Assembly: GCA_025999435.1 (NCBI GenBank)
Contig: BNXH01000013.1
Location: forward strand, 1-36,263
DNA: 36,263 bases
DNA from: Bacteroidia bacterium
GTDB taxonomy: Bacteria; Bacteroidota; Bacteroidia; Bacteroidales; Dysgonomonadaceae
Direction of reading: 5' to 3'
Positions 25,601 through 32,671 of this stretch are shown one piece after another. The notes beneath the pieces were generated by a model. That model was given only the letters and a program-made list of their open reading frames with translations, searched no databases and was not told the DNA's origin. The translations under genes and the position numbers were made by a program. Every line of letters starts with the position of its first letter. Within the stretch, counting starts at the first letter, position 1.

Positions 25601-25979
25601 CGTCAGGCACTTTATACTCAGGAAAAAGTGTTACGGGGGTAGTCCAGTTATAACCATCCTTCGATGTTTGTATCATTGTCCTTGTCGGGGGCACGTGTTC
25701 GCCTACCGGAGCGTTCAGATACTCCAGATAAAATGTGCCGTTCCAATAGGCGAGCATAGGAGCATGGTTGTATGTCCATCCCAATCCTTCTGCTTTTTCA
25801 GGATATTCTCTGTTTGCCCGGAACGTTTGTATATTATGCGTCCCTACTGCGGGGCTAAGTTGTCCGTGATGGTAATCTACATTAGACAATGTTTTCCCTG
25901 TATAATGCACGCCGTCTTGTGCTGACGCGGTCAGGGTTATTGCAATTATAGCTAACGCGATTTTGATTCTTTGGGTCAT
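22662..25979 (-). CDS. Three-module glycosidase: sialidase-like propeller, beta-sandwich, six-hairpin domain
   Basis: A secreted 1105-residue protein with a signal peptide ending ASAQ. Residues of about 25-410 look like a BNR/sialidase-type beta-propeller (TRTMIQTSKDGYNWTTPV, TTMSNDGGKTWPESA, PLAVSTSMDGLEYTDLYLVH). About 430-590 is a lectin-like beta-sandwich (LEVAFDVLPMQNDKGNLQIE, VYNIQVSLNTTTRSLTMKIN). About 650-1105 is an (alpha/alpha)6 domain of the MGH1/GH63-like type (LPSGLYWQGDVQDGMEETIS, RPTINSYMYGNAIALVEIAK, CEWDGAIWPFATSQTL). Which module is catalytic is not shown; acidic residues in the last one fit an inverting glycosidase. Neighbours suggest a pectic target. I know no characterised member. 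Confidence 0.75.
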   Translation of the reverse strand: MTQRIKIALAIIAITLTASAQDGVHYTGKTLSNVDYHHGQLSPAVGTHNIQTFRANREYPEKAEGLGWTYNHAPMLAYWNGTFYLEYLNAPVGEHVPPTRTMIQTSKDGYNWTTPVTLFPEYKVPDGYTKPDYPGVAKDLYAITHQRVGFFTAKSGRLLAISYYGVALDMKDDPNDGNGIGRVIREIKKDGSFGPIHFIRYNHAFNEKNTVFPFYKKSKDKGFVEACDELLSNPLYMMQWIEEADRNDPIIPKIQAYKAFSYYRLDDGRIVGLWKHALTTMSNDGGKTWPESAQRAPGFVNSNAKIWGQRTSDQKFATVYNPSEFRWPLAVSTSMDGLEYTDLYLVHGDITPMRYGGNYKSRGPQYVRGIQENNGTPPDGNMWVTYSMNKEDMWVAKIRVPVTNMATSHADEVFDNMPEGKELDVWNIYSPLRAPVKIEKRNDGKRWLSLKDWDLFDYSKAERVVPESQTLEVAFDVLPMQNDKGNLQIEFQNAKGEACTRIIFDNDGLMKLKTGARYNTLTPYEANQVYNIQVSLNTTTRSLTMKINDKNIPARLFFNPVESITRVVFRTGDLPLDPTPNTPADRFTDLPNAGEDEPEAAYYISYLKASNPTKTAAILDAGNFKSYVDYFNTMEDENIVQAIPNSQSWDWMKANIPLFECPQKNFEEMYYYRWWSFRKHIKETPVGYGITEFLVNRSYADKYNLIACAIGHHVYESRWLHDQKYTNQYIHVWFRGNEGKPMNKLRKFSSWTANALYNKYLVDGDKNYLLDMYPDLENEYSQWEGDHRLPSGLYWQGDVQDGMEETISGGRRKQYARPTINSYMYGNAIALVEIAKLKGDEAAVKKYEEKAAEIKNLVQVQLWNTDSVFFETLRAPGEFAQAREAIGYIPWYFNLPDEKNEYAQAWKQITEAKGFLAPYGLTTAERRHPLFRTHGCCNCEWDGAIWPFATSQTLTAMANVLNNYKQDVVNDSIYFRHMELYVESQHHRGRPYIGEYQDEVTGYWLKGDQERSRYYNHSTFNDLIISGLIGLRPRADRILEVNPLLPDGKWDWFCLDNVPYHGKIITIVWDRTGEKYKRGKGFYVMVNGKVVARADNLTKLTYKLQ

Positions 25980-26003
25980 CGTAATATTTTATATTAGAAA
26001 TAT

Positions 26004-26936
26004 TTATTTTTCCAATAGGGCTTTTAATACACTTTCGGGAACTTTGAATATAGTGCCGTGTTTATGGCCGATGGGTATGAATATTTTATCATTGATATCT
26101 GTAAATGTTTTAAAGTCTTTTGTAGAAACAGCGTCATATGATTTTTTCCTGTAAGCGTCGAAATAAATCAGCCATTCGTCTCCGGCCTTGACAACGGAAG
26201 GCCCTTCCGTAAAGTTCTCCGTGAATTTCTCCGATTGGTTGCCGTAAGGTCCAATGGCTGTTTTTCCAAAAGCCACGCGCATATTTCTTTCAGGACGCGT
26301 GTTATCTTTGAATACCAATACATAATCGGCTGAATCACGTTTTACTATTACCGCATCGATTGAGCTATATCCAGGGTCATAGAGTATTTCAGCCTTTGAA
26401 AAATCCTTAAAGTCTTTTGTACGGGTATAGTATAAGCGGTGGTTATTATCTTCGTCTTCTATTCCTTTTTCAAATTTGAAAGGAACGGTAGACGCCCAGA
26501 CAATAATAAAGTCATTGTTTACGTCATCGTAAAATAGTTCGGGTGCCCATACGTTTACAGTGGTCGTATCGAATGCCATAATAGGGATATGTCGCTGTTC
26601 CGACCAGTTTATCAAGTCTTTTGATGAAGCATAGCCAAAAGCCGGATCGCCTTTCCAGCTACAAGTCCATACCAGATGAAATGTACCGTCAGGCCCTGCG
26701 ACAATGCTGGGGTCGCGCATCAATTTCTGGACTCCGGCTTCCGGTTTGAGGAATATGCCGGGTATGCTGTCCCATTTATATCCGTCGTAGCTATATAATA
26801 ATTTTAATCCGTCAGTAGCAGGTTCTCGGAAAGAAGTGAACATATATACCTCTGCTTCCTTTTGTTCTTTATTTTTGTTTGTATTACAGCATATAAATGC
26901 TATTAATGCGAACAGGAATAAGATACTTTTCTTCAT
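26004..26936 (-). CDS. GH43-like five-bladed propeller glycosidase, lipoprotein
   Basis: A protein of about 310 residues. The frame is open up to 26966, but the Met at 26936 starts a proper signal (MKKSILFLFALIAFICC) and avoids overlap with the upstream gene, which ends at 26948. The Cys-Cys at 16-17 suggests lipid anchoring. GH43 hallmarks are present in order: a catalytic Asp in LMRDPSIV, a second Asp in YSSIDAVIVKRD and the acid Glu in FTEGPSVVKAG, with FHLVWTCSW, VWAPELFYDD and YASSKDLINW as blade motifs. GH43-type enzymes remove alpha-L-arabinofuranose or beta-galactose or xylose side groups; subfamily and substrate cannot be read here. Confidence 0.82.
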   Translation of the reverse strand: MKKSILFLFALIAFICCNTNKNKEQKEAEVYMFTSFREPATDGLKLLYSYDGYKWDSIPGIFLKPEAGVQKLMRDPSIVAGPDGTFHLVWTCSWKGDPAFGYASSKDLINWSEQRHIPIMAFDTTTVNVWAPELFYDDVNNDFIIVWASTVPFKFEKGIEDEDNNHRLYYTRTKDFKDFSKAEILYDPGYSSIDAVIVKRDSADYVLVFKDNTRPERNMRVAFGKTAIGPYGNQSEKFTENFTEGPSVVKAGDEWLIYFDAYRKKSYDAVSTKDFKTFTDINDKIFIPIGHKHGTIFKVPESVLKALLEK

Positions 26937-26947
26937 AATAGGGTGAT

Positions 26948-29900
26948 TTATTTTTTTACAAGCCAAAGCACTGTCTCTTTCTTCTGAATACTGACTGTAC
27001 TTCCGCCTTTTATTTGTTGTCTGTCTTTACTTATTTCTCCTGTTTTGGCATTGATCTGGTAAAGGTCATATTTGCTTTTAGTGCCGCTCAGGTCGATAGA
27101 TATGGTTTTGTTATCGGAATATATGATATATCCTACCGCGGGATTTCCCAGTACATATTGTCCCTCTGTATTCATTTCGGGAATAATGCTCATAGCCGAT
27201 GCGTCTTTGAGGAATCTGCTGTCGCTTATCTTAGGCAGGCAGGCCAGAGAGCCTTGAGCCATAAATACCGCCCATGCTTGTTGCGGATAAGTACTTGAAT
27301 AAAAGGTAACTGCTTTGTCCGGGAATTTTTGTCTGTATTCGCTGACGGCCTGATATGCCGAGTTAAAATCGAGACCTCCCGGTTTCACCAGTCTTGCATG
27401 CTGACGGGGTGCCAGATTCAGACCGCCTTCGGGTGCATATGTAGAGCCGTCGTTACGGTAAAACCAGTAACGTATATCTATGATGTCTACGATTTTGGAA
27501 CGTACAGGGTCGGCAAGGATGGCATCCTGTACATCTTTTGTTGTACTAAGGGCAATCAGTTGCTTTTCTCCTGTTTCGGCTTCCCACCCGGCAATGACAT
27601 CGAGCCAGAACTGGACGAAATGGAGAGGCCCTGTGTACTCTTCGCTTATCAACTGTATTATGCTGTTTGTCCCTCTGAAATTGTTGAGGCATTGCCGTAT
27701 ATATGCACGATGAAGTTCACGTCTTACAGGATGGCTGATATCGTAAAACTGCTCAGCCAGAAAAATACGTTTATCTCCCGCATATGGCGCAGGTTCGGGA
27801 AAGCCTGTATTGTTAATATTATTGGCAGGACGCCATGGGCTGTCAACCCAGTGGGCTCCGGCTTCGATAATATTATGCTGGAAATAATTCTGATGCATGA
27901 GTATCAATCCGTCATTATCGGCGATCTGAGCAAAGCGATGCAGCCGCGACCAATACCAGTCATTATATTTTGTGATGTCATATTTGCTCAGCCCGTCATA
28001 AGTCATGCCTTGTCCGCTGCGGGCAAAAGGCTGCTCATAGAATGGCGGCCATACCTCCCCGTTTATACGGCGTACCCGCTCATGATCGTCGCGACGGCGG
28101 TCGTACCATAAACCATAATTATGGTCGATAGCGATAATATTGTTCTTTTGCATCCATGAAGCGACGGAATCAAGGTTGTCGGTCAGCCCTGTACCTGTTC
28201 GCCCGGGCACAAAGCGTGTAATATGGGGACTGGCCGATTTGGCCAGATATGCCGGTTGGACTGTTCCGTTCCACCACTGGATATTATGCTTGTATCCGGT
28301 TTGGACACTATTATTTCTCGTTAACCAGCCATTTGTAATGGCCAGAGGGTAAACCGGTAGTTTTTTTTCTGTAATATTTTCTTTGAAAGTAAATATTACA
28401 GCTTTATCATCCGCCGGAAATTTCTGTTTTGCGACTACACTATCGATCCATTCGCTTAATGTGACAGGAGCCTGATAAGCCTGTTTTGTAAGCTCTGCCG
28501 CTACTGCCACAGATGGAGAACTCGAAGCTTCCGAACTTACAGGCAAAAGATTAGCTCTGTTCTGATACGACTCGCCGAGTCTTTCTTCCAGTTGTTGATA
28601 ATACAGACTACGGGGATTTATATGATTATTGCTTTCATTCCAATATCCATCGCCGGAAAATTCTGCCCAGGTGCCAAATGCCCAGTTTTGAGCAGTTGGT
28701 GGTGCAAAGCACTCAACAAGGGATGCCGAGCATTGCCAGAATACGCTGTTTGCCGCGTTCCATCCGGTTCCCTGTGCTTCATGCATCCTGTTTTTGTAGC
28801 TCAGTGCGTTACCGTTTACATTCACTATATCGAATAATACGCCGGAGGCCCAACTGTCCACAGGGCCACTGAAACTGTATGGTAATTCCGATTCGCACTG
28901 CACAAAAGCATTGGGTCCCGGAGCACAGAATCCTACAGCAAAGTCATGGTATCCCTCCTCTGAATACAATCGTTGGAAAAGACACTGCTGGCCGGAAGTA
29001 AAGAATGTATAACGGCGTTGCCCTCCGATTTCGGAAACAGGGGCAAACGATTTGCAATTTTCTATTGTTATTCTTTTTGCTGTTTCCTGCACGGCAACGG
29101 CAGAACCTGCAAAATGGCGGAATGTAATATTCCGTACCCATGCATCGCATATATTTTCCATCGAGATAGCTACCCATGAATGAGCTTCATCTTTCATGTT
29201 ATTCTTATCATATTCGGATATGCATGATAGGTTTTCTATTCCGACATTATTTATACGTCCGTTCCATGTATAAGGTATTACAAAGCTGCCTCCGTATTTT
29301 TTGTCTAAAGCCGTGGTGAGCGGGGCATCTATCGTTATTTTATCACCTGCGACGGAAATAATAGTCCTGTCCCAATATAAGTCCTGTTCTCCTGCTTTCC
29401 ATCCGAGGGCGGTTATTCCCCCTCCGAAGTGGTTTGTTCCTAATTTGTTTATCCATTCGGTAGTAGATGGGCGATGGATAAATATTTTATCTCCTGTTTT
29501 CAGGTTATGTCCTGTTGCGATGTTTAGTGTCAATGAATTTACCGGTACATAATTGTCCGTTATTTCTATTGCAGTGTCTTTTATCAGGTCTTTTTGCCCT
29601 TCGATTTGAATGAGGGTTCTCCGGTCTTTTCCGGTGGCTATGAGGCTTGTTCCTTTTTCACTCATTCCGGCTCCGCGGAGAATTATTCCTGAACGCGTGA
29701 TATTCAGGTTTCCTGATATACGGTATGCTCCGGGTTGGAGGAGAACTACCCCTCTGATCCCGGTCTTGTCTGTTTCTTTATTTCCAATATAATCAATGGC
29801 ATTTTGTATAATCTTTGTGGCATCTCCATCCGTATGAGGAATGATTATAGTAGCCGCAGGGCAGGGGATCGGTATTTCTCCGGCCATATATCCGGCATAG

Positions 29901-30058
29901 GAGAAATCAGGAATCCTGTTTCCTAAGCTGTCAGGAGTGTAAGAAAGCCTGCCATTTTTCAGTTCTAAAGGAGGAACAGTTTTTTCCGCTTTCTTATTCT
30001 GAGCGGAAGTATATCCGCCCAAAATAAGAAGAAGTATTATGAAATATGATTTTTTCAT
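26948..30058 (-). CDS. Beta-helix (pectate-lyase-like) plus DUF6298 two-domain enzyme
   Basis: A secreted 1036-residue protein with a signal peptide ending TSAQ. About 60-480 is a right-handed beta-helix of the pectate-lyase superfamily: IQNAIDYIGNKETDKTGIRG, VVLLQPGAYRISGNLNI, IILRGAGM, VRNITFRHFAGSAVAV and ITIENCKSF coils. After a linker, about 590-900 is an alpha/beta domain that I assign to DUF6298 (VASWMQKNNIIAIDHNYGLW, RVRRINGEVWPPFYEQPF, DGLILMHQNYFQHNIIEAGA, IIQLISEEYTGPL), which resembles a TIM-barrel glycosidase with candidate acids in ISEEY. A small beta domain closes the protein. Its place among pectin enzymes supports action on a pectic chain. Confidence 0.75.
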   Translation of the reverse strand: MKKSYFIILLLILGGYTSAQNKKAEKTVPPLELKNGRLSYTPDSLGNRIPDFSYAGYMAGEIPIPCPAATIIIPHTDGDATKIIQNAIDYIGNKETDKTGIRGVVLLQPGAYRISGNLNITRSGIILRGAGMSEKGTSLIATGKDRRTLIQIEGQKDLIKDTAIEITDNYVPVNSLTLNIATGHNLKTGDKIFIHRPSTTEWINKLGTNHFGGGITALGWKAGEQDLYWDRTIISVAGDKITIDAPLTTALDKKYGGSFVIPYTWNGRINNVGIENLSCISEYDKNNMKDEAHSWVAISMENICDAWVRNITFRHFAGSAVAVQETAKRITIENCKSFAPVSEIGGQRRYTFFTSGQQCLFQRLYSEEGYHDFAVGFCAPGPNAFVQCESELPYSFSGPVDSWASGVLFDIVNVNGNALSYKNRMHEAQGTGWNAANSVFWQCSASLVECFAPPTAQNWAFGTWAEFSGDGYWNESNNHINPRSLYYQQLEERLGESYQNRANLLPVSSEASSSPSVAVAAELTKQAYQAPVTLSEWIDSVVAKQKFPADDKAVIFTFKENITEKKLPVYPLAITNGWLTRNNSVQTGYKHNIQWWNGTVQPAYLAKSASPHITRFVPGRTGTGLTDNLDSVASWMQKNNIIAIDHNYGLWYDRRRDDHERVRRINGEVWPPFYEQPFARSGQGMTYDGLSKYDITKYNDWYWSRLHRFAQIADNDGLILMHQNYFQHNIIEAGAHWVDSPWRPANNINNTGFPEPAPYAGDKRIFLAEQFYDISHPVRRELHRAYIRQCLNNFRGTNSIIQLISEEYTGPLHFVQFWLDVIAGWEAETGEKQLIALSTTKDVQDAILADPVRSKIVDIIDIRYWFYRNDGSTYAPEGGLNLAPRQHARLVKPGGLDFNSAYQAVSEYRQKFPDKAVTFYSSTYPQQAWAVFMAQGSLACLPKISDSRFLKDASAMSIIPEMNTEGQYVLGNPAVGYIIYSDNKTISIDLSGTKSKYDLYQINAKTGEISKDRQQIKGGSTVSIQKKETVLWLVKK

Positions 30059-30094
30059 GTTTTAAGATATTCGATATAGTTTAATGACTGAATA

Positions 30095-30742
30095 TCATTT
30101 GTTTTTCTGCTCTTCCATACGTTTGTTCCAGTTTTCGCGTTCTTTTTGGATGTTATATCCTCTTTGTGATAAATAATTATTGAAGCGGCCTTTGTATTTG
30201 CCAAACCATTCATGCTTTTTGTTGGAAGAAGAGGCGCTCATTGCATACTCTCTCGCTTCGACCAGCCATGTGTACAATTGATCTTTTTCCTCTTGCTTGA
30301 GGCTTGGAATCATATCGAGATAAGAATCGTAGGTGACCTTTACAACTCCGTATGTCATGCCGTCTTTAACCTTTTCGATCTGGTCATTGGTCAGATAAGT
30401 CGATAATGCCCCTATGTATGCGCAATGCTGTTTATACAACTTGGCGTCGGTTTCATTTTCTATGTTTTTAATGGTATTTTCACGTTGTTCTTTATCTGAA
30501 ATGTCGCTTTTTACACTTTTCATCAGTGCCTCGGAATTATCGTGGATAGTTCCCAATCCTTTGTATTGGTCGGTAATAATATCTACTACTTTGCTGTAAA
30601 CTTCCTGATTTCGTATGCTCAGGGTTTTTACGATTTTATCGGCTCTTTGTTGCAGCACTTTGTTATATTCCTCTTCCTTATTCTGAGAAAACAGAGATAT
30701 GGTGATGAACAGAAATAGCAGAATAGAAAATGTCTGTTTCAT
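30095..30742 (-). CDS. DUF3826 family secreted protein (second copy)
   Basis: A protein of about 215 residues. The frame opens at 30811, but the Met at 30742 begins a clean signal peptide (MKQTFSILLFLFITISLFSQ). The mature part is helical and charged. It aligns by eye to the DUF3826 protein at 17394: LTNDQIEKVKDGMTYGVVKV with the VEAILDKYTIGKVDF block, DSYLDMIPSLKQEEKDQLYT with YREILPDMPKEMDEYI, and WFGKYKGRFNNYLSQRGYN with HKTRIELYLYQNNYN. It lies 83 bases after the pectate lyase gene and 36 before the beta-helix/DUF6298 gene. Function unknown. Confidence 0.78.
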   Translation of the reverse strand: MKQTFSILLFLFITISLFSQNKEEEYNKVLQQRADKIVKTLSIRNQEVYSKVVDIITDQYKGLGTIHDNSEALMKSVKSDISDKEQRENTIKNIENETDAKLYKQHCAYIGALSTYLTNDQIEKVKDGMTYGVVKVTYDSYLDMIPSLKQEEKDQLYTWLVEAREYAMSASSSNKKHEWFGKYKGRFNNYLSQRGYNIQKERENWNKRMEEQKNK

Positions 30743-30825
30743 AAAAGTATTTTGAGTATTGAAAAGATTGACGGTACATAAATATATCTGTAATTTATTA
30801 TGTACCATCAATCCGGTGTCTTAAA

Positions 30826-32517
30826 TTATAATAAACTTTTTCTCTTAGCGAGCGTATCGTAATTATTTTCAGGTTTGGTCCAATCTGTTTTTTTTGCAGG
30901 ATCAATTCCGTTAATAAATTTTTCAATATTAGTATATCCGTCTCCGTTCATATCCTTTACGGCATCGCTTGGGTCATTCGGATTCAGGCCGTATTTTTTT
31001 TCCCACTCGTCAGGGATACCGTCGCCGTCACTGTCTTTGTATGGATTGCCTTTATATTCGGGATAACCTCCGACCTGTTTGATGTCCGTTATAATTCCTT
31101 GCTTATATGAATCTTTTGGCAGGCGGCGATGTTCAAACTGATAGAAATCATCCGGATTCAACCCTTCTGCGTAATATACTTTTCCTGTTTTTACCTGTTC
31201 CAGTACACGCTGGTCGACGATATCGCGTTTAGGGAATGTCGCTCCTGCATTTTCCAGTACAAAGTTATAGGCCTCCTGTGCAGTCATGATAGGGAATGGA
31301 TTTTCTATCGGGAATGGTTTGTCCCACCTCATATTTGCAGTATATCCGTCGGTATTCCCCTGCTCCTGAACCTGAATTCCCCCGGCCCAGTTATCCTTTG
31401 TTATCTCAGGATAGCCTTCCACAATGTTACCGTTTGCATATACACGGCCGAATACATAGTAACCTAATTTGCTGCGGCCCGATTCGGGTTTAAGTATGCG
31501 GTGGCCGACAGGCGAGTTTTTCGGTGTAAGAGGCCCCGGCTTGTAATAGTTGTTTATTACATTGAACAGGGCAGTGTAGTCTCCACCGTCCATAGAGCGG
31601 TGTACCCAGTTATAAATAACATTGTTGACAAAGTTGAAAACGCCATTCCAGCCTACCGATGGGTTCCTTCCGGCATTGTTAGCCCAGAGGTTACGCATAA
31701 ATGTGCAGTTTTCACCTCCCAGCGTGCTGCCGAATGCGTGATTGTATGTGTCCAGAGCCTGAGCCGAAATTGTATTCTGTATTGTGACATTTACGGTTGG
31801 TAGTTTTAGTTCTTTGGAACCGTCCCCCGGGTTGAACATGTGGCGGTAGAATGAAATATTCTCATCCAGTCCCCAGCTGGTAGAACAGTGGTCGATCATA
31901 ATATTTCCAACCGGATTTCCTCCGAATGCGTCATCGCGGCGTCCTACCCATGTTTCACCACGGCGAAAACGCATATGTCGTACGACTACATCATGAGTAT
32001 TGACCCACAGGGATTCACCTGCCACGCAAATGCCGTCGCCCGGAGCTGTTTGTCCGGCAATCGTAATATACGGAGCGCGTACGATCAATGGTGACTTTAA
32101 ACGGATTATACCGGCCACATTGAAGACAACGATACGGGCGCCACCTTGTTCGCAGGCCTCACGAAGGGTCCCGGGACCGCTATCTTCGAGACTGGTTACC
32201 ACGATCACTTTACCTCCGCGGCCTCCAAAGCTATATGCTCCACCTCCTTCGGCTCCGGGAAACGCAGGTATCTCAGCCTGAGGAAGGTCTGTCGGGCGGG
32301 CTGCCCACGGAATATAGGGTTTGCCTTCTTTCGCTTCCTTCTCTATAATAGGCAATGCTTTTTCCCAGGCGGCATTAGAAGCCTCCTCCGCTTTTTTGAG
32401 TAATTGAGATGATTGTGCGGCTACTTCCGATGTGATTTTGGGGTATTGGGCAAATACCTGAGCATTAAATGCAAGTAAGCAAAAGGCTGTGCTTGCAAAG
32501 ACTAATTTTTTTTTCAT
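30826..32517 (-). CDS. Pectate lyase, PL1-type, with C-terminal calcium-loop domain
   Basis: A secreted 563-residue lyase that should cleave homogalacturonan by beta-elimination. Signal peptide to about residue 23, then a helical N-terminal stretch (QLLKKAEEASNAAWEKALP). The PL1 beta-helix begins FPGAEGGGAYSFGGRGGKV and runs with TSLEDSGPGTLREACEQ, YITIAGQTAPGDGICV, VVVRHMRFRRGE and MIDHCSTSWGLDENIS. These include the conserved vWiDH-like and RxxR-like segments of Bacteroidetes PL1 proteins. The last 70 residues hold two calcium-loop motifs, DSDGDGIPDEWE (about 495-506) and DMNGDGYTNIE (about 522-532), like thrombospondin type 3 or dockerin-like repeats. It is the first enzyme after susD, separated by 154 bases with a stem-loop. 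Confidence 0.93.
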   Translation of the reverse strand: MKKKLVFASTAFCLLAFNAQVFAQYPKITSEVAAQSSQLLKKAEEASNAAWEKALPIIEKEAKEGKPYIPWAARPTDLPQAEIPAFPGAEGGGAYSFGGRGGKVIVVTSLEDSGPGTLREACEQGGARIVVFNVAGIIRLKSPLIVRAPYITIAGQTAPGDGICVAGESLWVNTHDVVVRHMRFRRGETWVGRRDDAFGGNPVGNIMIDHCSTSWGLDENISFYRHMFNPGDGSKELKLPTVNVTIQNTISAQALDTYNHAFGSTLGGENCTFMRNLWANNAGRNPSVGWNGVFNFVNNVIYNWVHRSMDGGDYTALFNVINNYYKPGPLTPKNSPVGHRILKPESGRSKLGYYVFGRVYANGNIVEGYPEITKDNWAGGIQVQEQGNTDGYTANMRWDKPFPIENPFPIMTAQEAYNFVLENAGATFPKRDIVDQRVLEQVKTGKVYYAEGLNPDDFYQFEHRRLPKDSYKQGIITDIKQVGGYPEYKGNPYKDSDGDGIPDEWEKKYGLNPNDPSDAVKDMNGDGYTNIEKFINGIDPAKKTDWTKPENNYDTLAKRKSLL

Positions 32518-32604
32518 GATTTTTTTGTTTTAAACTACAGCTTTTCTTTACTGAGAGAACTTAATTGTCTTAAAATATATAAACCTACCAGATCGTTTTA
32601 TTCC

Positions 32605-32650
32605 CTAATTGAAAGACTCCTGCGGAAAATCGCAAAAGCCTTTCAATTAG
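32605..32650 (-). terminator. Stem-loop between susD and the pectate lyase gene
   Basis: CTAATTGAAAG (32605-32615) and CTTTCAATTAG (32640-32650) are exact 11-bp inverted repeats, with TGCG/CGCA inside the loop. On the minus strand it lies just after the susD stop. No strong T-run follows in that direction, so it is more likely an attenuator or mRNA-stabilising hairpin that lets susCD be expressed above the enzymes than a full terminator. Confidence 0.65.
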
Positions 32651-32671
32651 AGAATTAATTATTTTTCACTA

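Noticed and set aside
22662..25979. Reading the 1105-residue protein as a plain exo-alpha-sialidase
   Set aside because: Propeller motifs alone are weak evidence, there is no sialic-acid context, and a large (alpha/alpha)6 module is present.
27329..28111. A 260-codon plus-strand frame
   Set aside because: Lies fully opposite the beta-helix/DUF6298 gene, with no motif or start signal; a shadow frame.
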